Shown one piece after another: positions 23,241-33,642 of a stretch of 64,000 nt of DNA (within the stretch, counting starts at the first letter, position 1; the number at the start of each line of letters is the position of its first letter). This DNA comes from Myotis daubentonii. Lineage: Eukaryota > Chordata > Mammalia > Chiroptera > Vespertilionidae. The position numbers and the translations under genes were made by a program. The stretch lies in NCBI RefSeq assembly GCF_963259705.1, contig NC_081841.1:93777059-93841058 (forward strand), in the 5' to 3' direction. A model generated the notes under the pieces. That model was not told the DNA's origin. It ran no database searches and saw nothing but the letters and a program-made list of their open reading frames with translations.

Positions 23241-24679
23241 GCCTGCCCCTCTGAATGCTGAGGTCAGGGCCCAACTCTGTAGCCGTTCATGTGTCCTCAG
23301 GATTCACCCTATAAATCTGAGTTTCTTCCTTCTTCATGGAAGTGGGAACCTGCCAGTTCACCTCAGGTGAGCACATAGGTGTGAACAGGCAGGTGTGAAG
23401 GTTTACCTCGTCTTGCAGGTTTAGGTGGCTTTATCTGTGGAGAGTTTGCTCCTGAGTTCTGTAGTGTGGGGTCCAACTTTCCCTAGCTGGTCCTCGTCAG
23501 CATGTCAGTCTTGGACTGGAATTCCCCAGAGGGCCAGGCCAGAGTCTCACCTCATCGTTGCTTACTGTACAGCTCAGGTTCCCAGGGGACCTGGTTTATG
23601 AAGAGAGGTGTAGTCCCTTCAGCCACCATTTACAGTCCCCTTGGAGGGATGATCTGAAAAGATAACCAATGCAGCTCAAAGTTTATTGACAAACAGAGTC
23701 AAGGGTATTTCTTGTGGCTTCACAGAGGAGGTGGGATTTGAGCTGGATCCAAGGATGGGCAGACTGGACAGGCAGAGGGCAGAGTGGGAGCACCGAAGGC
23801 AGGTGTGTGATAGCACCGAGAACAGCACACAACGTGCTGGTGGGGCAAGAGGGTCCCTGCTTGGAGACCCCCCTAGGGGTCTATGTCCAGCTTCCAGGAG
23901 CTCTTAATGACTGGGAAGTGAAGGGACGATCAGCTGGGAAATGCTGTTGGGCTGCAGTGTGGTCAGGCCCAGGCACGGACATTTGCAACCGCAGTGCCCT
24001 GAGGCACAGGGACAGCCCTTTACTCCCTTGGCGTGGAGGTACCAGGTTGGCATGCCTTTCGGGGGACATGGATGGGTCAGAGAGGTCCTGGCGGAGGGGG
24101 TTAGAGACACTGGCAAGAGGGACTACACTTGTCTTCAGCCAGGCTTTGTTTTTCTGTGGAGGAGGAGGAGGAGGAGGTGGACTGTCAAAGCCACTCTCTC
24201 TATGGTTCTGTGCAGGAGTGAAAGCTAGAGGCTTTCCTCCCGAAGGCAAGGGTTTTCTCAACAGGAGGACAGCCACCTTCTCTGCCCCCTTCACCCTCCC
24301 CCATCCCAATGGGAACACTGAGGAGGGAGGGGACTTGGTCCTTGGAAGTTTCATCTGAATTGTGGTCAGAAATTAGTATCGGAGGTGCCATCAGGAAAGA
24401 CAAATTGTTCTGCATCAGGATTTCAAGGTCTTTCTCTGGTGTCCCGGTCTGTGGTGGCTTCTGGTTTTCAGGACTTCAGGGAGCTTGGATCAGATGGATG
24501 GCCTGGAGAAGGATCAGTCAGCTTGGTGCCATGAGATCTTGACTCAGAACCTTCGGGGTGGTGTCTGGGTGCACCGACCCTGCCTTCCCTAGAGAACCCC
24601 ACAGATGGAAGGTGATTCCAACTCCCCTTTACACTATTTTTATTTTAGTGTCTAAAGTGGCCTGAGAATTCAGTTTTAG
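23241..24679. other. Unassigned non-coding sequence
   Basis: Contains a GGA-rich run at 24158-24180. The segment 23715-24010 loosely resembles an old dispersed repeat. A 214-codon + frame (23714-24358) and a 157-codon - frame overlap each other through the GGA run; I do not treat either as a gene. Confidence 0.4.
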
Positions 24680-24860
24680 GGTATTGTTTGGTTTTTGAAT
24701 TTTTTTGTAATGGTCTTTTTTCATTGGAGTAAAATATACCTAGTACATGACATAAAAATCTACAGTTTCTAAGTGTGCAGTTCAGTGGCATTAAGAACAT
24801 TCACAGTGTTGTGCAGCCACCACCACCATCTCCAGAACTTCCTTTATCCTCCCAGCTGAT
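24680..24860 (-). mobile_element. L1 3' region fragment, antisense
   Basis: 'gtgtgcagttcagtggcatt', 'aagaacattcacagtgttgt' and 'gcagccaccaccaccatctc' match the antisense of an old L1 3' UTR pattern. Confidence 0.65.
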
Positions 24861-25174
24861 AGGGTTTGGTGTTCACTCTGGCTCCAAGGAGGGCCACCGG
24901 CTCACTTTCTCAGCACCCTTAGGCACTGTGAGGCTCTCTCCACTTGGGCCATCTTCCTGCTTCTGTTTCTTGTTGCTTTTTGTTTTTTTAATCTCTGCTT
25001 CAGCCAAAGGAACTTCTGTGAGTCTGCCCTCCTTTGGGCTGGGTTCTGTGCTAAGCACTTTGTCATTTCTCCCAGGTGGTTATCATCCACCCTTTCCCCA
25101 TGAGGAAGCAGCATCAGAAATGTAACAGGCTGTAGCAATTTCAGAGCCCGGGTTGGATTTTGGACTCTCTAATG

Positions 25175-25376
25175 CAGGGGTCCTCAAACTTTTTAAACAA
25201 GGGGCCAGTTCACTGTCCCTCAGACCGTTGGAGGGCCGGGCTATAGTTTAAAAAAAACTATGAACAAATTCCTATGCACACTGCACATATCTTATTTTGA
25301 AGTAAAAAACAAAACGGGAACAAATACAATATTTGTATTTGCATGTGGCCCGCGGGCTGTAGTTTGAGGACCCCTG
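25175..25376. mobile_element. Non-autonomous hAT-type element
   Basis: Perfect 15-bp terminal inverted repeats, CAGGGGTCCTCAAAC and GTTTGAGGACCCCTG. The next bases read 'ttcactgtccctcagaccgt'. The flanking 8-mers (CTCTAATG, TAAATCCT) do not match, so the duplication has decayed or one end was rearranged. Confidence 0.85.
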
Positions 25377-26119
25377 TAAATCCTTCCTCCTTCATCTGGA
25401 TGGGAATGTATAGAATCAAGCACAGCCAACCCTGCCTCACATTGGTGTGTATGCTAGAAGGTTTCTAGAAACTGCATGGATTTGGGGATGTATTATATGA
25501 ACCCTCTTCCATAGGATTCTTAATTGGAACCTTTAGCCAAAAAGGATTTGCTTGAAAATAGCTTAATTACATACCATAGAAAAAGAGCTAATGGAATTTG
25601 CCAAACTACTAAATTAAGCTTTTCAACTAATTACACATGTACTATAGAAGTGTGTGTTTAGCCTTGACTGTGGGCCCCTCCCCAGGCAAAGAGATGTGGA
25701 ATGTTCTCTGGGCAGCAGGGGCTTGGTGACCCTGCCAGCTCTTGTTCTTGATGGTGATCACGTGTGCTTTTCTGTCCCTCTTGGAGTCTTGCTGGGGCTT
25801 GACCCTGCATTTTCTCAGGGCAAGGCAGGTTACTCTGAGTGTGTGATTGTCCTGGCTGCAAATAATGCTAAGTGCATTTCTGTTTCTCAGCAGGCTTCTT
25901 CCTAGCATTTATCTCCTGCAGTGTGTCTCTGGCGCATTTCCTGTTGCTCCTCCTTAACTTCTTTATGGACTGCACTAGCCCCTGCTGTGTCCCCTCTACT
26001 CAGATTTTTTGGGTTTGCCTTGGTTTGTGGCTTGGGGTTCCAGCTTCAGTAGATGTGGCTTAACTCTGGGAGTGAATTCAGCACCCAGCAGACTCACTTG
26101 GCCCCATGCATAAGAAAAT
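25377..26119. other. Unassigned non-coding sequence
   Basis: No supported gene or nameable repeat. The 83- and 88-codon frames here overlap on opposite strands. Confidence 0.4.
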
Positions 26120-26245
26120 TTGTTGAGTCCTGCCATGTGCCAGGCAGTTTCTCATCTAGTAGTTAGCATTTCCATTTTACAGACAAGAAAACAGAGGTTC
26201 AGGGAGGGTACAGAATTGTCTGAGTTCACACCTCTAGTTCTGGTA
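26120..26245 (-). repeat. MIR SINE
   Basis: Antisense MIR: 'tttccattttacagacaaga' and 'aaacagaggttcagggagg'. Confidence 0.7.
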
Positions 26246-26920
26246 TAGACACCTACATCACAGACATCCCACCCGTGCTGTTGATCCCGCTGCACCAGAC
26301 TGGATCCCCACAAGGGCTGACCCCTCAGGCTGTGGGGTCTGCTGGATAACAGAGCTCTGTTAACAGCTGTGAAATGGGAACAGAATCTCCTGACTCCAAC
26401 TCAGGCTCAGGCCAGTCAAACGATAGGGGTGGGCCAACTATAATGTAAAAAGTCTGCTAAAGAGCTTTTTAAGGAATGTAGTTTTAATGCATTGAACCAC
26501 AGCTTGAATCAGAAACAGACACAAGAAGGAATTGCTAAGTGAAATGAAGTGTTAATAAAAAATAATTACTAGGCCTTCGTTATGTATTCACACATTGCAA
26601 ACAAAAAAAAAATTTTTTAAACACACAAGCTCCATTTACTGGAGTTAGAAATAGAATGAAAAGCTCTACTTTGTACTGGATAGCAATCATATTATATACC
26701 ACATACCACATCTGAATTTTCTGATACTTTAGGGGTCTATCAGTGTGGTTTTATTGAGTGGTGATGCCAAACAAAACAAAACAGCAAAACAAAAAACCCT
26801 CATAAAACAAAATGGATCAACAGATACTTATTGAGCTCACTGTTTCTTTCTCAGACTGTATCTACTATCCTATGAAGTCTATCCATACTTTGTCATTTCA
26901 GTTATTTAATTTTTATTTCT
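26246..26920. other. Unassigned, AT-rich to the right
   Basis: No gene seen. Includes A-rich runs near 26600 and 26770. Confidence 0.4.
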
Positions 26921-26933
26921 AAAAATTCTCTTT

Positions 26934-27220
26934 GGCCCTGGCCGGTGTGTTTAGTGGTTGGAGCATCGGCCCTTGCACCATTGAGTCGTGGGTTCGATTA
27001 CTGGTCAAGGGCAGGCACCTTGGTTGCAAGTTCACTCCCTGCCCCTGGTCAGGGCATGTGAGGCAGACAACCAGTCGATGTGTCTCTCTCACATCAATGT
27101 TTCTCTCTCTATCCTCCCTCCTTCTCTCCCTTTCACTCTCTTTGAAAAAGCAATGGAAAAAATATCCTCTGGTGAGAATTAACAAAACAAAACAAAAAAA
27201 AAAAAAAAAGAAAAAAAAAT
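26934..27220 (+). mobile_element. VES SINE with long A-rich tail
   Basis: Forward VES: head 'ggccctggccggtgtgttta', box-B-like 'gggttcgattactggtcaag', the tract 'ctcacatcaatgtttctctc', and a long poly-A with a few interruptions. Flanks AAAAATTCTCTTTGG (26921-26935) and AAAAATCCTCTCTGG (about 27215-27229) form a 13/15 target duplication. Confidence 0.92.
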
Positions 27221-27229
27221 CCTCTCTGG

Positions 27230-27739
27230 TTCATTTTTTAAAAATCTTCTTTGTTATTCTTTATGATTTTTTTTTTGTTCCCTGCACATATTTGCAAGCT
27301 TGTCTTTAACTTCTAATTAATATTATATTGAAGTCATTATTATAGTCAGACCTGGACATTCCATTATCTGAAGAGTCCCTGGCCAGTGAATTCCTTTCTC
27401 ACCAGCTTTTTGAAACATGGTTTTTAAATATTTTATTCAAAATTTTTAGTGTTGTTCAATGGTAGGGTCAACCTAAGTGCTTAGCCTGCCATACTGCTGG
27501 AAATAAAAGTCTAGCATATTTATTTAAAATTGATAAAGTGATGAGAGGGAAAAGTAATGGAGGTTGGCCTTTGAGACCTAGAATTGCCACTCTGTGCTGA
27601 AGGCATTTTATGAAGGCCCCGAACAGTGCATGAGGTGCTTTTCTGAGAAGCCACTCACAGTGCGCTTGCCCACCGGCGTGGTGGGGATCCATCTACTCCG
27701 CCCCCGCCCCCAGCGGACGTTAGTGTCTTGCAGGATCCA
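27230..27739. other. Unassigned non-coding sequence
   Basis: No supported gene. AT-rich on the left and GC-rich near 27660-27720. Confidence 0.4.
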
Positions 27740-28432
27740 GCCGTCACTCTTTTCCTCCTATACAGTCTTACTACTGTCTATGGCTTCAACCATCACATTG
27801 ATGCTGGTGACCCCCAAACCTATGTATCTAGCCCTGACCCAACTCCTGAGCACCAGGTGCCCCTTTCTCCTTCCATTTTGAAGTGTTTACATCTCTATGT
27901 CCCACAGACACCTCAGTCTTCACATTTCCCAAGTAGAGCCAAGTGTCTTCCCTGCCAATCTTGTTCCTCTCCTAGCATTCATTGCCAATCTGGCTAACCA
28001 GTTTCACCATGGCCCTCACCTCTGAAATTAGAAGCCCTGGAGTCATCCCGGATACCTCTGCCAGCTCTGTGTGCCATGCCCAACTGTTACCTCACTCTGT
28101 CTCTTGACCCTATGCAGGTTCCTCCTTTCTCTGCACTGTCACGCCTCGCGCAGCCCCTGCTGCTGGTCTGAACCATCACCTGCCTCTTCCCTGGGCTCCC
28201 TCCTTCTGGCCTCTCCCTGCTGGGGTCCAGTCCTAGCATTAATGCCAATCAGGATCTCATCCCAATCGTGCCACATGCTGTCTCACTTCCACCTTTCTCC
28301 CCAGCGCCTATAAATGAAGCCCATATTCCTTAGATGATATGTAAGGTTCCTCACATCTACCCCATTTCTCTCCTTTGCCAACCATTTATACTCCTCTGAA
28401 TGTGCCATCTCTTCTCATTGCATGTTTATAGT
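27740..28432 (+). mobile_element. L2 LINE, sense
   Basis: A long stretch of L2 3' sequence: 'gtgacccccaaacctatgta', 'atctctatgtcccacagaca', 'ctggagtcatcccggatacc' and 'catattccttagatgata'. It is the source of the cysteine/serine-rich open frames here. Confidence 0.8.
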
Positions 28433-28436
28433 GCTG

Positions 28437-28600
28437 AGCAGGGGTTTTCAGATATAAGTGGGCATCAGAATCATGTGCAAGCCTTGTTAGAACACCCAGA
28501 GGTTTAAATTGGGTAAGTCAGAAATGGGGCCCAAGATCTGAATTTGTAACAAGTCCCAGTGGTGGCTGCTTCTGGCAACAAATATGAGAACCACCAGTGT
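28437..28600. mobile_element. MER5A-like hAT fragment
   Basis: 'gggcatcagaatcatgtgca', then 'agccttgttagaacacccag' and 'gaatttgtaacaagtcccag', ending 'atgagaaccaccagtg'. This is the usual MER5A pattern. Old and non-coding. Confidence 0.85.
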
Positions 28601-28619
28601 GGTCTGGTAATGAGTGTGA

Positions 28620-28782
28620 GCCCAGGAGCACTTCACTCCCTGTATCATGTAACCTCTCCATGCCACGGTTTACTTTTCCATGAGAGAGGATTCAATGAGT
28701 CAGAAAGAACTAAACACAATGCCTGCTTCATCGTAAGTGCCCAGGAAATGTTAGCTGCCAGCATTATCTATTATTATTTATA
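28620..28782 (+). repeat. MIR SINE
   Basis: 'tgtaacctctccatgccacg' and 'gaggattcaatgagtcagaa' followed by 'taagtgcccaggaaatgtta'. The Helitron that follows is inserted in its A/T-rich end. Confidence 0.75.
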
Positions 28783-29110
28783 CTAGAGGACCAGTGCACA
28801 AAAATTTGTGCACCAGGGGGGGTCCCTCAGCCCGGCCTGTGCCCTCTCACAGTCTGAGACCCCTTGGGGAATGACGACCTGCTGGCTTAGGCCTGCTCCC
28901 CAGGGGATTGGGCCTAAGATGGCAATCAGACATCCCTCTGGCAGCCCGGGAGCCCTCAGGGGATGTCTACTTGCCAGCAGGGAGCAGGCCTAAGCTGCAG
29001 TTGGACATCCTTAGCGCTGCTGAGGAGGCAGGAGAGGCTCCCACCACCACTGCTGTACTGGCAGCCATCAGCCTGGCTTGTGGCTGAACAGAGCTCCCCC
29101 TGTGGGAGTG

Positions 29111-29166
29111 CACTGACCACCAGGGGGCAGTTCCTGCATTGAGCGTCTGCCCCCTGGTGGTCAGTG
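29111..29166. promoter_or_regulatory. Palindromic pair of CTCF-like motifs in Helitron
   Basis: A perfect 20-bp inverted repeat with a 16-bp centre. Each arm contains CCACCAGGGGGCAG (29117-29130 on +, 29147-29160 on -). This 14-mer fits the CTCF core CCASYAGRKGGCRS at every position. Binding is inferred from sequence only. Confidence 0.7.
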
Positions 29167-29255
29167 TGTGTCATAGTGACCAGTCATTCCCAGTCTTTCT
29201 GCTGTTAGGGTCAGTTTGCATATTACTCTTTCATTATATAGGATAGAGGCCTGGT

Positions 29256-29640
29256 GCATGGGTGGGGGCAGGCTGGTTTGCCCTGAAGGGTGTCCCGGAT
29301 CAGGGTGGGAGTCTCCACCGGGGTGCCTCGCTAGCCTGGGTGAGGGGCTGATGGCTTTTTGCAGCTGGTCACACCCCCTTCAGGGTGGGGGTCCCCACTA
29401 GGGTGCCTGGCCAGCCTGGGTGAGGGGCTGATGGCTGTTTTCAGGCTGGCCACACCCCCTTTAGGGTGGGGGTCCCCACTGGGGTGCCTGGCCAGCCTGG
29501 GTGAGGGGCTGATGGCTGTTTTCAGGCTGGCCACACCCCCTTTAGGGTGGGGGGTTCCCACTGGGGTGCCTGGCCAGTCTGGGTGAGGGGCTGAGGGCCA
29601 TTTTCAGGCTGGCCAAGCCCCCCTGGAGACAGAAGCTCCC
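29256..29640 (-). repeat. About 81-bp tandem repeats in Helitron module 1
   Basis: Four units start at about 29341, 29421, 29502 and 29584 with 'tgaggggctgatggct'. The unit contains 'gggtgggggtccccact' and 'ggtgcctggccagcctggg'. Copies 1 and 2 of the composite have fewer units. Confidence 0.88.
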
Positions 29641-30088
29641 AGTCACTCCTTTTTCACTTCTATTTTTTTTCTTCTGGGATTTATTTACCTTCTATAATTG
29701 AAACTTTGTAGCCTTGAGAGGAGCTCAGAGCCAGCCAGCGTGGGCAGGAGGGAAGCTTGGCTTCCTCCATCGCCCGGGGCAACCCAAGCCTCCTGCTCGC
29801 TCCAGCTCCATGGCCATGGCCAGCTGAAAGCAGGTATCTGGGGTTTATTTACCTTCTATAATTGAAACTTTGCTGCTCTGGAGCTCAGAGCCAGCCACGG
29901 CAGGCAGGAAGCTTGGCTTCCTCCATCACTGGGGCAACAAAGCCCCCTGCTTGCTCCAGCTCCGTGGCTGCCAGCCGCCATCTTGGTTGGGTTAATTTGC
30001 ATATAGTTGCTCTGATTGGCTGGTGGGCGTGGCTTAAGGTGTAGCAAAGGTACGGTTGATTTGCATGTTTGTCTTTTATTAGTGTAGA

Positions 30089-30649
30089 TCATAATTCACA
30101 TTTTTGGTGATGGATGTCTGCCCCCTCACTCTTTTCTGCTCACAATCTTCTTTTTTTCAAGAGCCAGTTTCTTTGCTGAGGTGCTAAAACACTCTTCTTC
30201 ACCACCTCATTTGGCCGCCCTGCTCTCCTCAGCCTCTCCTCCTGCTCACACACTCCAGTGTGCGCACCCTGCCCAAGGCGCGCCCCTCCTTCCCCGGAGT
30301 GATCTCCATGGTGCACTCTCCCTGGCTGTCTGGTACATCACAGGGATTCCAAAATGCTAATTAAATAACTGACTGGGCTTCTATTATAGAATTGAATATT
30401 GTATTGAAAATATGGTAAAATGTGCTCAATCTGGGCAAAGAACTGAATGCTAAGAAAAGGTAGAGAAGAATTATGTGGACGTTTGGGAATATTGTATTCA
30501 GGATAGTGGGATTATGCTTCAGGAACATGGGCCTGTCTTCTCGGGAACAATCTGAGAGCACATCACTTAGTATAATCTTAACTACAGGTAGCAACTCCCC
30601 CACACAATGGACATAAGTGATGAGGATACTCTTTACTGTTATAATAGGA
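30089..30649. other. Unassigned non-coding sequence between Helitrons
   Basis: A 560-bp gap with no supported gene or repeat. Mixed composition. Confidence 0.45.
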
Positions 30650-30766
30650 CTAGAGGCCTGGTGCATGTAATTCGTGCACGGGGGGGTTGGGGAAATCCCT
30701 TCAGCCTGGCCTGTGCCCTCTCACAGTCCGGAAGCCCTTGGGGAATGTTCGACTGATGGCTTAGGC

Positions 30767-31259
30767 CAGTGGTCGGCAAACCGTGGCTCGTGAGCCACAT
30801 GCGGCTCTTTGGCCCCTTGAGTGTGGCTCTTCCACAAAATACCACATGCGGGCGTGCACGTACAGTGCATTTGAAACTTCGTAGCCCATGTGCAGAAATC
30901 GGTTTTCAGCCTGGGTGAGTCTATTTTGAAGAAGTGGCATTAGAAGAAGTGGGGGGTGTCAGTCAGGCGATGGGAGACGTGGCGCAGGTGGGCCACAGGA
31001 TACGCAGCATGGGGGAGGTGCGCGCGATTCATGCATGAGTTGAGGATGGGAGAGTTGGAAGGGGTCGACCTCAGCGAACATACCTCAATCAGATTGAGGA
31101 CGTTTTTAGCAAAGGCCAGCTTAGGAGTGCCCTAATTAAGTTAATAACAATGTACCTACCTATATAGTTTAAGTTTAAAAAATTTGGCTCTCAAAAGAAA
31201 TTTCAATCGTTGTACTGTTGATATTTGGCTCTGTTAACTGCTGAGTTTGCCGACCAGTG
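30767..31259. mobile_element. hAT element nested in Helitron (493 bp)
   Basis: Terminal repeats CAGTGGTCGGCAAAC and GTTTGCCGACCAGTG differ at one base. The perfect 8-bp duplication is GCTTAGGC at 30759-30766 and 31260-31267. Interior near the left end: 'gagccacatgcggctctttg'. No transposase. It is younger than the surrounding Helitron. Confidence 0.95.
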
Positions 31260-31344
31260 GCTTAGGCCCACTTCTGCCACCCCCACTGTGCTCCTCAGCT
31301 GTGAGCCCAGCTTCTGGCTGAGCAGTGCTCTTCCTGTGGGAGTG

Positions 31345-31400
31345 CAGTGACCACCAGGGGGCAGCTCCTGCGTTGAGCGTCTGCCCCCTGGTGGTCAGTG
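31345..31400. promoter_or_regulatory. Second palindromic pair of CTCF-like motifs
   Basis: CCACCAGGGGGCAG at 31351-31364 (+) and its complement at 31381-31394 (-), with the same 16-bp spacing as the pair at 29111-29166. It lies in the homologous part of the single-module Helitron. Confidence 0.7.
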
Positions 31401-31471
31401 TGCATCATAGCATAGTGATAGGTCCTTCTGCTTTTAGGTTGATTTGTATATTAGCCTTTTATTATATAGGA

Positions 31472-32088
31472 GGATGCTGGAGAAAGCACAGCACCAGGGT
31501 TGTTTATCCAGTGGGTCAATGATATCATCAAAGATCCAGGTGTCTTTTGTGTTTTTTTTTTAATCTTTCTCTGCTCTTTACTTATGCTCCCCTCTCATGG
31601 TCAGTGTGGCTGCAGAAGGTCACAATATGGCTACAGAAAATCAGGTGTGGCTGAACAAGGAGAAGTTCTTGCATCTTCCTTTTTAAGAGCAAGGAAAACA
31701 TTTCCAAGAAACTTCCCCTCCACCATCAGCAGGCCCCTCTTCATGTCTCAGTGACTAGAGTTGGGTCAGAGCCCACCTCTAACCTACACCCTTGCAAAGG
31801 GCCTGCATTTGCTTTGACTGGATGAGGCCCCTGAGCTGGACATATGGTGGCACCCTGAGTGGTGAACACATTGGAGTTCTGTTAGAAAGGAGGAAGGGAA
31901 AAATGGATGTTGTGGAGGTGAGCAACAGTGTCAGCCACAAAACCTGACCTACACCCCAGGGGCAAGTTTATTTGAGCAGTCACAGGAATGAAAATTAAAT
32001 GACTTTAGGAGTCTTTTCTACCTTGAGAATCTAAAAGGAATTACTTGAAGTGAAAATGAGAAGACTTTTCCTCTGTCTGTCCCTGCAG
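31472..32088. other. Unassigned, ends in a polypyrimidine/AG
   Basis: No supported gene. The right end, 'cctctgtctgtccctgcag', is a good splice acceptor for the exon candidate that follows. Confidence 0.4.
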
Positions 32089-32242
32089 GTCCTGCCCTGA
32101 CCACTGCTGCCCTTCAGGACACTGGCTCTGAGCCACAGCTGGGCCATCAACTGCTGTCAAGGGTGGGGCTCTGGCGACTAGTGCTGTTCCTCATGAGTCC
32201 AGCCTGGGGCTCCACCTGGCATCCAGCACGGCCACGTCTCAG
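32089..32242 (+). other. Candidate internal exon (154 bp)
   Basis: It is bounded by a polypyrimidine tract with CAG (acceptor, 32086-32088) and CTCAG|GTGAGA (donor, 32243). One frame (from 32091) is open through the whole block and carries an in-frame ATG near 32193, giving VLFLMSPAWGSTWHP. The residues just before and after this ATG are hydrophobic, so it could be a 5' exon with a start codon, but I do not recognise the protein. Stops occur early in the other two frames. The CpG-island promoter at 17.6 kb is on the same strand. A false exon pair of this quality could occur by chance in 64 kb. Confidence 0.35.
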
Positions 32243-32959
32243 GTGAGAGCTACAGAAGGAACCCTGGGGAAGCCGGATCCCAGGACCTGGGGTTCAGAGG
32301 GAGAACGAGAACAGGAGAGTTCAGTTCAGTTCAGGAGGGGTGCCCCCTCCGCACCCCTAGCGGTGTAACTGGACAGGAGGCTTGTTTATGGCTCCTAGAG
32401 GCAGGTATAGTGGGAGCTGCCCCCTGCAAGAAGGTTGGGCCAAATAAGCAAATATTCTGAAGGACACAGAATACAGTTTCTCGGTAGGCATCTCTGGTTT
32501 TCTGTAGCCCTATTACAAACTGTTAGTCAACGTACCAAAGTGGACTCCCAAACCACATGGATCGTGTGTTTTCTGCTTGTCTGGTTCGTGGAGAGCTGTG
32601 GAATAAGCTCGTTATTCCTCCAGGGTCTGGCTGTCTGAACAGAAAAAGAAAGCTGGTAAGAAACTGATGAGAAACTTCCACCAAGGGTAGTGGATAATGA
32701 TCATGGACAGCAGAAGGAATCCACAGTGGCCAAGAAGTTTGGGTTCCATGTGAGGAGCATTGGTGACAGCTTCTAGAAATTATCTACTAGCCTGACATTC
32801 TAAAATTTGCCCAGCTCTTCTGGACATACATCAGGGGCATTAAGGTGAAATATGTGGGAGCCTGAGTATGAGGCAGTATAGTGGGATTTAGTTATGAGTG
32901 ACTTCTAGGGTGGGGCAGGGGGCGAAGTAACACTAATTTGGCCATTATATGTGTTATTA
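32243..32959. other. Unassigned non-coding sequence
   Basis: Includes a short direct repeat of 'agttc' units at 32319-32334. No supported gene or repeat. Confidence 0.4.
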
Positions 32960-33075
32960 TATTTTATGTGCCTATCTTAAATCTTCAATCAAATTGTCAA
33001 CTCCTTGAGGACAGTAATATTTCATTTCTCTTATATTCTTCACAATTATCTATTGGTTGATTTTTCGGTATATAC
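32960..33075 (+). repeat. L2 LINE fragment
   Basis: 'aaattgtcaactccttgagg' and 'acagtaatatttcatttctc' follow the L2 3' pattern. Confidence 0.6.
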
Positions 33076-33204
33076 TTAAACGATAAAATTTTATCCATCA
33101 AGGGCCTAGAATTTTCACTCATTTGGGCAGAATTGTCATCAGTATCTATTGAGCACCTCCTGAGATGAACAGCATCAGAGACCTTAGCCACTTGAACTGG
33201 CCGG

Positions 33205-33642
33205 AGTGTGTTCATTTCTGAGGGCTGTCAAAACAAAATACTACAAGCAGGGTGATTAAAAACAACTGAATGTATAGTCTCACAGATCTGGAGGAGACAC
33301 GTCCCAAGTCAAGATGTTGGCAGGGCCCTTGCTCCCTCGCCAACCTGTGGGGAACCCTTCCCTGTCTTCTAGTTCCTGGTGGTTTGTGCCAGTCTTTGGT
33401 GTTTCTTGGCTTGTGGCCGTGGAATGCAAGCTCTGCCTTCATTGTCACATGGCATTCTCTTTACCTGTCTCTATTTTCACATGATTGCTTCTTATAAGGA
33501 CATCAGTCACATGACCTCATCTTAACTCAAGACATCTACAATCACCCTATGGATAAATAAGATCCCATTCTGAGGTACTGGAGGTTAGGACTCCAACTTG
33601 TCTTTATTTGGAGATCACAATTCAACCCAGAACACGAAGTGA
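33205..33642 (-). mobile_element. MaLR-type solo LTR (MST/MLT1-like), antisense
   Basis: Antisense LTR of the ERVL-MaLR group: 'gagggctgtcaaaacaaaat', 'agtctcacagatctggagga', 'cttataaggacatcagtcac' and 'attctgaggtactggaggtt', with 'cacaattcaaccca' at the end. No internal retroviral sequence. Confidence 0.85.

Larger units (their letters stand above)
28783..30088 (-). mobile_element. Composite HeliBat-type Helitron, copy 3
   Basis: Inserted between host A (28782) and T (30089). On the minus strand the 5' end is TCTACACTAATAAAAG and the 3' end carries a GTGCACAAA/TTTGTGCAC hairpin and CTAG. The modules meet at 29243/29244 with the same GGATAGAGGCCTGGTGCATG junction seen in the other two composites. 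Unlike them, module 2 (28783-29243) lacks the 48-bp repeats and instead carries the CTCF-like palindrome. No protein is encoded. Confidence 0.9.
30650..31471 (-). mobile_element. HeliBat-type Helitron, single module
   Basis: On the minus strand it starts TCCTATATAATAAAAGGC and ends with the hairpin GTGCACGAATTACATGCAC followed by CTAG. The left host base is A, but the base after the 5' end is G rather than T, a small departure. It corresponds to module 2 of copy 3 and carries the same CTCF-like palindrome. A 493-bp hAT element is nested inside. Confidence 0.88.

Noticed and set aside
23714..24358. 214-codon frame with a glycine run, and a 157-codon proline-rich frame opposite
   Set aside because: Overlapping opposite-strand frames through a GGA-rich run, with no domain and no splice context.
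25175..25376. Possible piggyBac-type element
   Set aside because: No TTAA flanks. The CAGGGGTCCTCAAAC ends are hAT-like.
29256..29640. 81-bp repeats as an independent satellite
   Set aside because: They lie wholly within Helitron module 1 and vary in copy number with it, so they are part of that element.
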